Part shown: piece after piece, positions 19,310-28,207 of the stretch
Layout: the number at the start of each line of letters is the position of its first letter
Position numbering within the stretch: the first letter of the stretch is position 1
Assembly: GCA_019638625.1 (NCBI GenBank)
Contig: JAHBTK010000002.1
Location: forward strand, 310,001-374,000
Reading direction: 5' to 3'
From: Chitinophagaceae bacterium
GTDB lineage: Bacteria > Bacteroidota > Bacteroidia > Chitinophagales > Chitinophagaceae
DNA: 64,000 nucleotides
Notes under the pieces: generated by a model
Seen by the model: only the letters and a program-made list of their open reading frames with translations
Told to the model about the DNA's origin: nothing
Database searches by the model: none
Made by a program: the position numbers and the translations under genes

Positions 19310-19374
19310 TTCCAGGTTGTTTTCCCTTTGATAGTTTTCTACACGCTATGTGGAACACAACAGGGGCCGCGCAT

Positions 19375-19572
19375 ATGCGGTTCCTGTTGTGCTTTTTATG
19401 TATATCCCCTGTGCGGGTTACTACCGATGGGCGGGTGATATCCCGGCAGCGGATGGATGTCAGAAAGGGAACGCAGGAAATAAATATCCGTTCAGAAAAT
19501 GTTTCTTCAAAAGTGCTGGTGTTGTCGGTTGCCATGCACCAAATGGTGATAAGTAAGCAGTACCATAGGTAA
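19375..19572 (+). pseudogene. T9SS C-terminal-domain-like fragment
   Basis: An open frame of 65 codons (from ATG 19375; 74 codons from 19348) whose last about 48 residues look like the end of a type IX secretion C-terminal sorting domain: D-G-R-V-I-S-R-Q, then D-V-R-K-G-T-Q-E-I-N-I, a V-L-V-L-S-V strand, and the basic end V-I-S-K-Q-Y-H-R. In intact CTDs the same order is G-R-V, x-x-G-x-N-x-I-x-L, G-x-Y-x-x-x-I and K-x-x-x-x. No cargo domain precedes it in any frame. The first residues MRFLLCFLCI could also be read as a short signal peptide, so a tiny intact gene is the alternative. Confidence 0.4.
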
Positions 19573-19588
19573 ATATTAAGCGACCGGC

Positions 19589-19867
19589 TTATTTCGATCT
19601 CGCTGTTTTTAACAGTATCCTCACTCCTGATAGTACCAGGCAAACCAGGAAACCAAAGCCATAACTTGTAATAAAACCGATATTTTCGGCCCGGAGAACA
19701 AATCTTGCAATCAGGAAGCTAAAGCAGGATACCAGGGCCACCTGCCAGAGATAAAAAATAATGCCCATGATAATAAACCTGCTGCGCTTACCCTTAAAAA
19801 GATAGAAAAACGGCAACAACAGGATGGGCAGAATGAATGAGCATATCAATAAAGAATAATCGGACAT
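19589..19867 (-). CDS. Small membrane protein, unknown
   Basis: 92 residues with three predicted helices (about 4-24, 33-55 and 66-85) joined by the basic loop FKGKRSR, and a basic C-terminus KTARSK. I recognise no family. The ATG at 19867 is followed by an immediate hydrophobic helix. It is divergent from prfB (about 120 bp apart) and converges on the T9SS-like fragment. The regular helix-loop pattern supports a real gene; the function is unknown. Confidence 0.55.
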   Translation of the reverse strand: MSDYSLLICSFILPILLLPFFYLFKGKRSRFIIMGIIFYLWQVALVSCFSFLIARFVLRAENIGFITSYGFGFLVCLVLSGVRILLKTARSK

Positions 19868-19975
19868 AGCCCAAAACTAAACCTTTTAAAAGTGCATTTC
19901 AATTTTTCGCAGGCGGGTGTATGTGGTAAATGCAGCTCTTTTTACAACGTTTCTTATCACTATGGATTTTTATAC

Positions 19976-19983
19976 TATTTTTG
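19976..19983 (+). promoter_or_regulatory. -7 element directly before prfB
   Basis: TATTTTTG (TAnnTTTG) ends 5 nt before the prfB ATG at 19989, predicting a leaderless or nearly leaderless transcript if used. No -33 TTG at the normal distance. Confidence 0.4.
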
Positions 19984-19988
19984 CAGCT

Positions 19989-21087
19989 ATGACACAGGAA
20001 CAAATAAAAGATATGAGATCCAGGCTTTTCGGATTGGGGAGGTTTCTTTGACGTCGCTAACAGACGCGATAAAATAGCCAACGATAAACAACTCACACTT
20101 TCTCCGGGTTTTTGGGATGACAATACACGTGCCACCCAGATACTCAAGGATATCAAATTGAATGAATACTGGATATCGCTGTATGATAAAGTACATACAG
20201 CTATAGAGGATTTTGCCGTGTTGTTTGATTTCTGGAAGGAAGGAGAAGGAACGGAAGAAGAAGTGAAACAGGCGTGCAATGGCGCACTTGAACTGATCGA
20301 AGAGGCAGAGTTTAAGAGTACCCTGAACCAGCCGGAAGATGAACTGCCGGCAGTACTGCAGATAAACAGCGGAGCCGGTGGCACCGAAAGCCAGGACTGG
20401 GCTGAGATATTGGCCCGCATGTACCGCATGTATGGCGAGAAACAGGGTTGGTCGGTAACGGAACTGGACTGGCAGGAAGGCGATGGCGCTGGCATCAAGT
20501 CTGCTACCCTGCAGTTTGATGGTCCTTTCGCTTACGGATTTTTAAAGTCGGAAAGCGGTGTACACCGGCTGGTGAGGATTTCCCCATTTGACAGCAATGC
20601 AAGGAGGCATACTTCTTTTGCTTCCGTATATGCCTATCCGTTAGTAGATGATTCCATTGAAATAGAAGTCAGCCCGGCTGACCTGGAGTGGGAGTTTTAC
20701 AGGAGTGGGGGAAAAGGAGGCCAGAACGTGAACAAGGTGGAAACGGCTGTACGGTTGAAACATATTCCTTCGGGGATCATAGTAGAATGTCAGCAATCCC
20801 GCACGCAGGGTGAAAATCGGGAAAAAGCATTGAAAATGCTGAAAAGCCGTTTATACGAAGAGGAGTTAAGAAAGAGGGAAGCGCTGAAAAACGCCAACAA
20901 TGCCAGCAAGAAAAAAATAGAATGGGGCAGCCAAATACGTTCCTATGTTTTCCATCCCTATAAAATGATCAAAGATCACAGAACAGAATTTGAAGTGGGA
21001 AATGTGCAGCCGGTGATGGACGGGGAACTGGATGGCTTTATCAAGGCCTTCCTGATGATGGAAAAAGAAGCGGAAGCAGGTACCTGA
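19989..21087 (+). CDS. prfB: Peptide chain release factor 2 (programmed +1 frameshift)
   Basis: Releases peptides at UGA and UAA codons. Translation starts at ATG 19989 (MTQEQIKDMR), reads 20 codons to an in-frame TGA at 20049-20051, and must slip +1 so that the next codon is GAC at 20050. The joined product is 365 residues, the standard RF2 length. The stop-codon recognition tripeptide S-P-F lies in RISPFDSNARR. The catalytic GGQ is in SGGKGGQNVNKVETA. The second part is open from 20050 to the TGA at 21085. RF2 controls its own synthesis through this site. The next gene converges 35 bp away. Confidence 0.96.
20036..20052 (+). promoter_or_regulatory. RF2 autoregulatory frameshift site
   Basis: An internal Shine-Dalgarno-like GGGGAGG at 20036-20042, a 3-nt spacer TTT, slippery CTT at 20046-20048, then TGA C. 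Spacing and CTT-TGA-C match the classical prfB recoding site. Conservation of the anti-SD pairing here is notable because Bacteroidota rarely rely on SD for initiation. Confidence 0.93.
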
Positions 21088-21122
21088 AATAAGCAGCAAG
21101 CTTAGTATTGCGCCTCCCGGGA

Positions 21123-22223
21123 TCATCTTTTCAGCTCAAACGTTTTTATTGCTTTTTCTTCCCCGTTTACTATAACGGACAGCTTATGCTTTCCGGGATA
21201 AAACTTTTTAGTGGTAATGGGTCTGAAAGATTGTTTTTTTAGCACATTGACTTTTTCCCCGGGCGCATAAACTCTTTCACTGATCTTAAATACCTTTTTG
21301 GAGAGCTGGCCATTTGCCTTGTTATAGTAAATAGCATATTCCAGGCGGACTGTTTGGTTTCGGGTAGCTTTGTTTTCCACTACTACTGAAAATTCCAGGC
21401 TGTCTCCGATAGCTACTTCAGGTGTAAGTATCCGGAAGTTCCTGACAGCAATATTCCGGCTGTCCAGTCCATAATGTTTCAGCATTTCCGCATGTCCGGC
21501 TTTCAGCAAAGTACGGGAACCATGTTTGATGATGGCATCCGTTTCCCCGCTGATACCGCTCCATTTCCGCGCAATATGCAGCACTGTATCCGGGTGGTCC
21601 TTTGCAATATCATTCAGGTTGTTGGCTACACTGCGCCTTACCCATTCAGAAGGATCTTTTTTCAGGTTTTCCAATATGGGCAGTATGGGAGAAGGGTCTT
21701 TTTTAAGTGCCGGAATGGCCATCGCCCAGGGCAGCCTTGGCCGCGATCCCTCGCTGGCAAGCCTTCTTACATGGTGACTTTCATGCTTTGACCACAGCAG
21801 CATCTGCTTCAGCATAGGCTTTGGATAACGTACAAGAAACGGCCTTACGGCAAACTCGCAACTGATGAATTGGGTTACAACTTCCAATGCTTTCACGGAG
21901 CTTTCCAGGTCTTCCTGCCCCCGGGTTTCAATATAATCGGGCAGGAACATGAACGCAATACTGTATCCTTCCCATTTTTCCTTTTTCAGCTTTACCGTAA
22001 GGATCTCCAGTAGTTTTGCCGCTTTCGAAAATTTTTCCGGCATATAACTATGCAGCACAGCGGTACTGTGTTTCATGCGTTCCTTCCATTCCTTGTTTTC
22101 AAATTCTCCATCGAATATTTTTTGGAGGAATTCTTCTTTGTTAATCGCGGGGATCACTTTAACAGCAACGTCCAGAAATTGCCGGTAAAATTCCACAGAG
22201 TAAACATCTTTGACAAGCGCCAT
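21123..22223 (-). CDS. AlkC-like DNA glycosylase with C-terminal Ig-like domain
   Basis: A predicted alkylpurine DNA glycosylase built of HEAT-like repeats. I use the ATG at 22223 (MALVKDVYS); a longer frame to 22304 adds a hydrophobic stretch not expected in this family. The 366-residue product shows V-R-R-L-A-S-E-G-S-R-P-R-L-P-W-A near residue 150, the hallmark segment of AlkC/AlkD proteins, and a W-V-R-R-S-V-A-N-N-L-N-D repeat near 185. Residues from about 262 form a beta-sandwich, as in AlkC members with an Ig-like domain that helps grip DNA. It repairs 3-methylated bases by family analogy. Divergent from a small membrane protein gene. Confidence 0.82.
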   Translation of the reverse strand: MALVKDVYSVEFYRQFLDVAVKVIPAINKEEFLQKIFDGEFENKEWKERMKHSTAVLHSYMPEKFSKAAKLLEILTVKLKKEKWEGYSIAFMFLPDYIETRGQEDLESSVKALEVVTQFISCEFAVRPFLVRYPKPMLKQMLLWSKHESHHVRRLASEGSRPRLPWAMAIPALKKDPSPILPILENLKKDPSEWVRRSVANNLNDIAKDHPDTVLHIARKWSGISGETDAIIKHGSRTLLKAGHAEMLKHYGLDSRNIAVRNFRILTPEVAIGDSLEFSVVVENKATRNQTVRLEYAIYYNKANGQLSKKVFKISERVYAPGEKVNVLKKQSFRPITTKKFYPGKHKLSVIVNGEEKAIKTFELKR

Positions 22224-22282
22224 AACCTGGTTTATGGTTACAATTATAATGAAAGTTATACGGTATACAAATTTGGGTATAT

Positions 22283-22298
22283 TAAGTTTGTACTTTTG
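22283..22298 (+). promoter_or_regulatory. Two overlapping-register -7 elements
   Basis: TAAGTTTG at 22283-22290 and TACTTTTG at 22291-22298, both TAnnTTTG, adjacent and 19 nt before the ATG at 22317. No -33 TTG at standard distance from either. Confidence 0.4.
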
Positions 22299-22316
22299 AA
22301 ACATTAATTGAAGACG

Positions 22317-22715
22317 ATGTCCCGCTCGAAAGGAATTTTGCTGATACTGCTGGCTGGCTTACTGCTGAACCTGTTCTTTATCATGTATGGAACTTTCGAT
22401 AAAAGAAAGTTCAAAAGGGAAGGCGTAATCGTGTTGGCGCAAATAGTAAACCAGGAACCTTCGGATAAGGAGGTGCTGCTGGAATGCAGGTACCGCTTCA
22501 ACAACAATGAATATAATGTTGTTTACTCTCAGCGTCGCCCGCATGAACCCGGTGATTCCCTGGTTTTTCTTTATATCCTCCCTCATAATCCCGAAGAATG
22601 GATGCAACTGGATAAATATGTAGTACCCGCCTGCCTGACACTCAATGATGTTCCGGCATCAGGCTGGACAGAGTTGCCTTTAAAGGCCTGTGATGACCCG
22701 CGTTTGAGGTTGTAA
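22317..22715 (+). CDS. Small membrane-anchored protein, unknown
   Basis: 132 residues from ATG 22317 (MSRSKGILLI); a TTG three codons earlier is possible. One N-terminal helix at about residues 5-24 is followed by a soluble domain with strands: E-G-V-I-V-L-A-Q-I-V, V-L-L-E-C-R-Y-R-F, E-Y-N-V-V-Y, and P-G-D-S-L-V-F-L-Y-I-L-P. That pattern is reminiscent of DUF3592-type domains but not a sure match. It is divergent from the AlkC-like gene with a 93-bp gap. I assign no function. Confidence 0.6.
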   Translation: MSRSKGILLILLAGLLLNLFFIMYGTFDKRKFKREGVIVLAQIVNQEPSDKEVLLECRYRFNNNEYNVVYSQRRPHEPGDSLVFLYILPHNPEEWMQLDKYVVPACLTLNDVPASGWTELPLKACDDPRLRL

Positions 22716-22790
22716 CTATTTACCGTTTATCATTTATTCCCGTCAAAAGCCGGTTTGCACACCTAATTTTATCCTGCAAAAAGATTTGAT

Positions 22791-22982
22791 ATGATTACAT
22801 TTTTGCTTTGGTTGCTTTTGTTCGTGATTTGTGCGCCGTTGGCCATACTCGCATTGGTACTCTATCCGGTCGTGTGGTTGTTATCGCTGCCATTCCGGTT
22901 GCTCGGCGTGGTAGTAGACGGTGTATTTCAACTGATAAGGTCCGTCATACTGCTTCCTGCAAAGCTCCTGCGGCGCATCTAA
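22791..22982 (+). CDS. Small hydrophobic protein
   Basis: 63 residues with two predicted helices, about 2-32 and 33-53, and a basic C-terminus KLLRRI. Very Leu/Val rich and with a proline-bent first helix, as in many Bacteroidota microproteins of unknown role. It starts at ATG 22791 about 75 bp after the previous gene. Its stop overlaps the stop of the convergent cytochrome-c lipoprotein gene by 4 bp. Real-gene status is plausible, not certain. Confidence 0.5.
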   Translation: MITFLLWLLLFVICAPLAILALVLYPVVWLLSLPFRLLGVVVDGVFQLIRSVILLPAKLLRRI

Positions 22983-25900
22983 TCCTGCACGGTAAGCAGG
23001 TATGCCAGCAGGGCGTTAAAGTCCTCCTGCGGTAATATTTCCCCAAACTGATCGGGCATGACGGTATATTTTGAAGCGCTGCGTTCGGCTATATCTTTTT
23101 TAGCCACTATAAACTCTTTCCCGGAAGCGTCCGCATATATGGTGGCGAGACCTTCATCGCGCCTGTATAAGCCGGTCACTACTTTTCCATCTTTCATTTT
23201 CAGTGTATAGGTTCTGAAAGATTCCGATATATTCCTGTTAGGGTCCAGGATTTTTTCCGCCAGCGCATTCATGCCCCACCTTCCAACACTATTCAGTTGC
23301 GGTCCGATCATGCCTCCGCCGTCATCGCCGATGCTGTGGCAGGGCGAGCAGGTGCGTGTGAACACCGCACGGCCCTGGTCCGGTGCAGGTGGCGGACTGG
23401 CTGCTTTAAATCCGTCAATCCTTGTTTGTATCAGCGCCTGCCGTTCTTCACTGACATCCTGCAAATTGACAGTAAGTTCTTGCAACAATGCTTTCTGCCT
23501 AGCATTGATCCCAAGATTCAGTCTTTCTTCCACCTGGGGCTGGATCAGCATTCTTGGGAAAATTTCTCCTGAACGGACTTTGCTGAGAAGCAAATCCTTG
23601 CCGGCTGCCGTACCTGCCAGGGCGATGGCGATATTTTGTTGTAGCTCCGGCTCCGGGCTTTTGATCTCATCCAGTATTTTGGGAGCAATCCCCGGGAATT
23701 CAGCTATTGTATTCACTATAGCTTTTTTAAAGCCGATATCAGTACCCGCAGTACGGATAAGCTCACCCGCCAGCGCCGCATTTTTACTGATATCAAGTTT
23801 TACCAAGGACCTTAGCGCCGCTGCTCTGATATCGTTTTTGTTGCCGGTATCCCTGGCGATGGCAAATAGTTTGGGCGCCTGGTTCGCCAATGTATAATTG
23901 CCGACCATATCAATGGCAAACCGTTGCTTGTTCTGATCATCACTCCCAATGTTGCTTCCTTTCAGGTTATCTAATATGCCGGTTGCCATTTTTTTACCCC
24001 AATCCTGTAATGCCGCTGTTTCTTTACCTCCCCTCCGTACAATACCATCCTGTATACTTTTGAAAAGAGCATAACCAAGATCCGTATCTGTACTTCCTTT
24101 TTCAATACCGGTGGTGATCACCTTGTTAAGTTGCACATCGGGGATAAACCGCGTTATATGCATAAAGGCTTTTGGCAGTTCTTTGGTGGAAACAACATTT
24201 TGCCTGACGCAATTGTATAACAATGCCGCGGAAGGAGCGGTTTGCACACCGGCCAGCACCGTTGCCAAAACAGCCGCATCCCCGTCACTCCATTGCCGCG
24301 TAGCTATTTGCTTCATCAGTGCTTCATTGCGCAGCAAGTTCCTGAGCGTCAGGCGGATGGTATAGATCATATGAGAGTCATAGTCCGGAACGGTTTTCCT
24401 GAATGCGATCAGTCTATCTACCGACTCCGTATCGATATACCTTCCCATCAGCTCTACCGCTACGCGGCGAACATGCGGATTTTTATCTTCCAACGCTCCG
24501 GAAATAAGCAGGTACCATGCACCGGAAACATCTTTTTGTTCAGCCAGGATGCGGAGAGCATGCACCCTGATGGTCGTATCGGGATGAATGACGGCAGCTT
24601 TCAGAATGTCATCGGTAACCGCGCCCAGGCGATGCAGCACCCACAAGCTATGAATGTACGCCCTCGGACTCAGGTCTTTTTTATCAAGCAGTTCCCGGGC
24701 CGGCGCTACCGCCTCTTCGCCGATGCGTTCAACCAGTTCATTGGCTACCGTAAGACGGTTTTTCAGGTTTTCAGCATTCAGCGCTTTTATCAGTTCACTC
24801 AAAGAAGCAGCGGACCAGTCAGTATTTTTATTGCTGCTGCCTTTGTAGGTCACACGCCAGATCCTGCCGCTTACCCGGTCCCTTTTAGGATGATCCAGCG
24901 GTACTTCGTAGTGCCCGATGATACCGTTATAAAAATCTGCAATATAAATTGCTCCGTCAGGTCCCGGCTTTACATCCACCGGCCTGAACCAGGGATCTTC
25001 ACTGAGAATAAAATCCGCTTCTTTCTTTCCTACAGGTGACGACCCTTCAAAATGGAATGAGTTCCTGTACACCCGGGATGCTACCACATCTCCTATAAAG
25101 AAGTTGCTTCGGTACTCCTCAGGAAAATGTATATCCGCATAATACGCGATCCCCGCCAGTGCGGTGGCTTCATTTTCCATGGGTTTCATATCCGGGGCAA
25201 AACCCATGCCTTCTTCCTTTCCCCATTGCGTATAGTCTGCGCCGCGGATAAGCTGGTATAAAGGAGAAGTGTGGCAGTCAGTTGAATACAGGTACCCCAG
25301 TTCATCAAAAGCCAATCCGAAAGGGTTGATCCTGCCATGCGTATGATGCTCTATACGGCTGCCGTCTTTTTTGAAGCGGATGGTGTTGCCGGAGATCAGC
25401 CGGATGCTGTCGCCATCAGTTCCCGCTACAGTAGACCGGTTCGTAAATCCATGGCAACCATATATCCAGCCGTCGTAGCTGTCTGCAAAATTATTGACCA
25501 TGCCATGCGTATCCTTATATTCAAAGGGGCCAAACAGTCTTCGTTGCGACTCCGGTTTTCCGTCGCCATCAGTATCGGTATAACGGATAATGTTGGGAAT
25601 AGAAAAGGCGACAGCGCCGTTTTCAACCGGCAGAATACCAATAGGGATGTTTAATGTATCGTCAAAATGAGTGAACTTATCCGCCTTCCCGTCACCGTCA
25701 GTATCCTCCAGGATGCTGATGCGGTCTTTTCCCTTACCGGGGGCGGCTGCAAAGGGGTATTCAAAAGACTGCGTCACCCACATTCTGCCCTTGTTATCGA
25801 AAGCAAAATTGATCGGCTTGCCGATATCCGGTTCAGAAGCATACAGCTCTATTTCAAATCCCGGCGGGAGTTTAAAGCCTGCTTTTTCTTCTGCCGGCGT

Positions 25901-26044
25901 GCGAAAAGCGGTGGTGCGTATGTGTTCGTTGAATTTTTGCCCGCTGTAGAGGCTGTCGGGCTTATTGCTGTTATCAGTTTGTGTATTACATCCTGTGCCG
26001 GCATACAAAAAGTAAATCAGCACCATAACGATCGCTTTTTTCAT
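22979..26044 (-). CDS. PVC-type heme-binding dehydrogenase lipoprotein
   Basis: A 1021-residue envelope protein. The signal peptide ends in a lipobox (L-Y-A-G-T-G-C). The N-terminal domain of about 370 residues is a beta-propeller of the membrane-bound dehydrogenase family (TIGR02604-like): P-P-G-F-E-I-E-L-Y-A-S-E-P, T-D-G-D-G-K repeats, and H-G-R-I-N-P-F-G-L-A-F-D. A HEAT-repeat middle follows (about 400-850). The C-terminal cytochrome-c module has C-S-P-C-H at about 899-903 and V-M-P-D-Q near 997 as the likely axial-Met region. Such proteins are linked to sugar or polyol oxidation in Bacteroidota and Planctomycetes; the substrate is unknown. Single gene. Confidence 0.85.
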   Translation of the reverse strand: MKKAIVMVLIYFLYAGTGCNTQTDNSNKPDSLYSGQKFNEHIRTTAFRTPAEEKAGFKLPPGFEIELYASEPDIGKPINFAFDNKGRMWVTQSFEYPFAAAPGKGKDRISILEDTDGDGKADKFTHFDDTLNIPIGILPVENGAVAFSIPNIIRYTDTDGDGKPESQRRLFGPFEYKDTHGMVNNFADSYDGWIYGCHGFTNRSTVAGTDGDSIRLISGNTIRFKKDGSRIEHHTHGRINPFGLAFDELGYLYSTDCHTSPLYQLIRGADYTQWGKEEGMGFAPDMKPMENEATALAGIAYYADIHFPEEYRSNFFIGDVVASRVYRNSFHFEGSSPVGKKEADFILSEDPWFRPVDVKPGPDGAIYIADFYNGIIGHYEVPLDHPKRDRVSGRIWRVTYKGSSNKNTDWSAASLSELIKALNAENLKNRLTVANELVERIGEEAVAPARELLDKKDLSPRAYIHSLWVLHRLGAVTDDILKAAVIHPDTTIRVHALRILAEQKDVSGAWYLLISGALEDKNPHVRRVAVELMGRYIDTESVDRLIAFRKTVPDYDSHMIYTIRLTLRNLLRNEALMKQIATRQWSDGDAAVLATVLAGVQTAPSAALLYNCVRQNVVSTKELPKAFMHITRFIPDVQLNKVITTGIEKGSTDTDLGYALFKSIQDGIVRRGGKETAALQDWGKKMATGILDNLKGSNIGSDDQNKQRFAIDMVGNYTLANQAPKLFAIARDTGNKNDIRAAALRSLVKLDISKNAALAGELIRTAGTDIGFKKAIVNTIAEFPGIAPKILDEIKSPEPELQQNIAIALAGTAAGKDLLLSKVRSGEIFPRMLIQPQVEERLNLGINARQKALLQELTVNLQDVSEERQALIQTRIDGFKAASPPPAPDQGRAVFTRTCSPCHSIGDDGGGMIGPQLNSVGRWGMNALAEKILDPNRNISESFRTYTLKMKDGKVVTGLYRRDEGLATIYADASGKEFIVAKKDIAERSASKYTVMPDQFGEILPQEDFNALLAYLLTVQD

Positions 26045-26118
26045 ATCAATTCCTGGTAAATCCTTTTATAGTAAGGCAGTGAATTTATGAATAAAATGGA
26101 CAGGAAAATGTTTGAAGA

Positions 26119-26446
26119 TTAACTCATTTTGGTACCGGGTTTGCGTTTCCGGTTGGTGAAATAACCATAGCCGTCAATTTAAGCTCTCTGGGCTTGAACC
26201 GTGCCTGCGGCAGGCAGGTTTGAATAGCCCCCAACTTTATTGGGGATAAAATGTCGAAGTTCTTGTTGAACCCCATACGGGGTTCAATATAAAATTGCTG
26301 TAAACATACCGCCGGTTGCATCCCCAACTCTGTTGGGGACTATTCAAGTTAAACCCCATTCGGGGTATTTTATCTCGAGTTAACTCATTTTGATACAGGG
26401 TTTGCATTTCCCGCGGTTGGTGAAATATCTATGGTCGTCAATTAAA
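26119..26446. repeat. Degenerate direct repeat with hairpins
   Basis: Two copies of a 63-67-bp sequence beginning TTAACTCATTTTG, at 26119-26181 and 26380-26446, differ at a few positions. Between them lie four short hairpins: CCCCAACTTTATTGGGG (26229-26245), GAACCCCATACGGGGTTC (26269-26286), CCCCAACTCTGTTGGGG (26322-26338) and ACCCCATTCGGGGT (26353-26366). No supported gene lies in 26045-26682. The look is of a dispersed intergenic repeat family. Confidence 0.6.
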
Positions 26447-26682
26447 TCCCTTTCGGCATATTTTATCGCTCATGTTTCCGCCAATGACAATATAGAGTAA
26501 GTTTCTGAAGATGAATAGTCTGTAAAAAGCCGGTTGCTCCCGAATATCCAACCCGAGAAGGTTGCGTGTCTCCACGCAACCGGGCGGCCCGTTGCCCTCC
26601 CCACGCGCCGTTAGATACAGATTGAATTTATCGGTGACACCCGTCCGACTGTTTAAGGCTGTTAATTTGGAGCGCAATCATA

Positions 26683-26919
26683 CTAATAATCCCACTCCGT
26701 AAATTTTTGGATATGCAACATTGGTCTGAAGGAAAGTGTTTCGGATGCCGCACCAAAATGGTTTTTCTCTATTCTTACATGAGCGATCTCTTTCTGAATA
26801 TACGAATCCATTTCTTCAATAGAGTTCCTTTCAATCCTATAAAGGGTCATCCATACATCTGCAAATAATGCTACAGGGTCAATCGTCGGAGAAGTCATAC
26901 AATCCTCATCAATATCCAT
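26683..26919 (-). CDS. Hypothetical small acidic protein
   Basis: 78 residues starting MDIDEDCMTSPT. The sequence is acidic and predicted mostly helical in the middle (I-E-E-M-D-S-Y-I-Q-K-E-I) and ends in F-T-E-W-D-Y. No membrane segment and no recognised family. The 37 bp between its start and ald leave little promoter space, so it may be read through from ald. Composition is protein-like, but coding status is uncertain. Confidence 0.35.
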   Translation of the reverse strand: MDIDEDCMTSPTIDPVALFADVWMTLYRIERNSIEEMDSYIQKEIAHVRIEKNHFGAASETLSFRPMLHIQKFTEWDY

Positions 26920-26956
26920 TTCCGCATTCCCACATTTTCAAATTTTCAAATTCCCC

Positions 26957-28171
26957 CTACCGCCTGCTCGCGATCAGCAAATTCAGATCGGTATATTTTA
27001 AATTGAACCGCTGGCTGAGGTAAATATTGGTGAGGGCGCCTTTGAAGAGATAAATACCGCTGCGGATATTGAACTTATGCCATACCAGCTTTTCCAGTCC
27101 GCCTTCATCGCCGATCTCCAGCAGCAGGGGCATCAGCACATTGCTGATGGCCTGGGAAGCGGTGCGGGCAAAGCCGGAAGGTATATTGGGCACACAATAA
27201 TGTATGACCCCGTGCTTGATAAATACCGGGTTTTCGTGTGACGTGATCTCCGATGTCTCAAAGCAGCCGCCCCTGTCGATACATACGTCCAGTATCACGC
27301 TGCCTGAGCGCATGATGGAAACCATTTCCTCGGTGGCCACAATCGGCGTCCTGCCGCCGGTGGAAGAGAGTGCGCCCACCGCCACATCACAGGTTTTCAA
27401 CTGCTTGGCGAGTATTTTGGGCTCAATAACGGAGGTCCACATACGAACTCCTATATTGCCCTGCATCCGTTTCAGCTTGTAGATGTTGTTGTCAAACACT
27501 TTCACACTGCTGCCCATGGCCAGGGCCGTCCGGGCAGCATATTCCGCCACAATGCCTGCGCCGATAATAACTACTTTGGTAGGCGGAATGCCGGATATAC
27601 CGCCCAGCAGCATACCTTTTCCATTGTTGGCATTGCTCAGGTAGTTGCCTGCCAGCAGCATCACGGCACTGCCGGCTATTTCACTCATACTCCTTACAAT
27701 GGGATTATGGCCGGAGTCGTCCTTGAAATTTTCGAAAGAGAGTGCAGTGATCCTTTTCTCCATCATGCATTGCAGGATGGGGGTTTTCATCACCGGCAGG
27801 TGTATGGGAGAAATAATGGTTTGGTCCGGTTTCAGGTACTCCAGTTCTTCCTCGTTTACCGGCGACGATTTCATGATCAGGTCGCTCTGGAATACTTCCT
27901 TTTTGTCGTAGGCGATTTTGGCGCCGGCATCACTGTAATCTTTCTCCGAAAAATGGGCGCCTTCGCCGGCACGATGCTCCACCACCACCCGGTGCCCGTT
28001 GTTTACCAACACGTTAATGGCATCCGGTGTAAGTGCAATGCGGTTTTCCTGAAAAGCATCTTCGCGGGGGATGCCAATGAACAACTGGGCGCCACGCGGC
28101 TTTATATCCAGTGTTTCTTCCAGTGTTTCATAGCTGAATGAAGCTGTAACAAAGGGCTTTTCTGCCGGCAT
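26957..28171 (-). CDS. ald: Alanine dehydrogenase
   Basis: NAD-dependent reversible deamination of alanine to pyruvate, in the alanine dehydrogenase/transhydrogenase-alpha family. 404 residues. The N-terminal catalytic lobe has I-G-I-P-R-E (near 33), N-R-I-A-L-T-P and V-V-V-E-H-R-A-G-E-G, and the S-P-I-H-L-P motif near 142. The Rossmann fold is V-V-I-I-G-A-G-I-V-A-E-Y-A-A near 212. Later D-V-C-I-D-R-G-G-C and C-V-P-N-I-P family motifs follow, the latter ending the active-site helix. It differs from Bacillus Ald in a longer N-terminus, normal for Bacteroidota. It follows tsaE with a 36-bp gap. Confidence 0.88.
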   Translation of the reverse strand: MPAEKPFVTASFSYETLEETLDIKPRGAQLFIGIPREDAFQENRIALTPDAINVLVNNGHRVVVEHRAGEGAHFSEKDYSDAGAKIAYDKKEVFQSDLIMKSSPVNEEELEYLKPDQTIISPIHLPVMKTPILQCMMEKRITALSFENFKDDSGHNPIVRSMSEIAGSAVMLLAGNYLSNANNGKGMLLGGISGIPPTKVVIIGAGIVAEYAARTALAMGSSVKVFDNNIYKLKRMQGNIGVRMWTSVIEPKILAKQLKTCDVAVGALSSTGGRTPIVATEEMVSIMRSGSVILDVCIDRGGCFETSEITSHENPVFIKHGVIHYCVPNIPSGFARTASQAISNVLMPLLLEIGDEGGLEKLVWHKFNIRSGIYLFKGALTNIYLSQRFNLKYTDLNLLIASRR

Positions 28172-28207
28172 AGATAGGACGTTTGAACAGGCAAATTACT
28201 AAAAATT

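Noticed and set aside
20049..20051. The TGA in prfB as a disabling nonsense mutation
   Set aside because: Its context is the conserved RF2 recoding site and the joined product has standard length.
26124..26677. Two minus-strand frames of 67 and 79 codons
   Set aside because: They lie in the repeat region and have no protein-like pattern or family.
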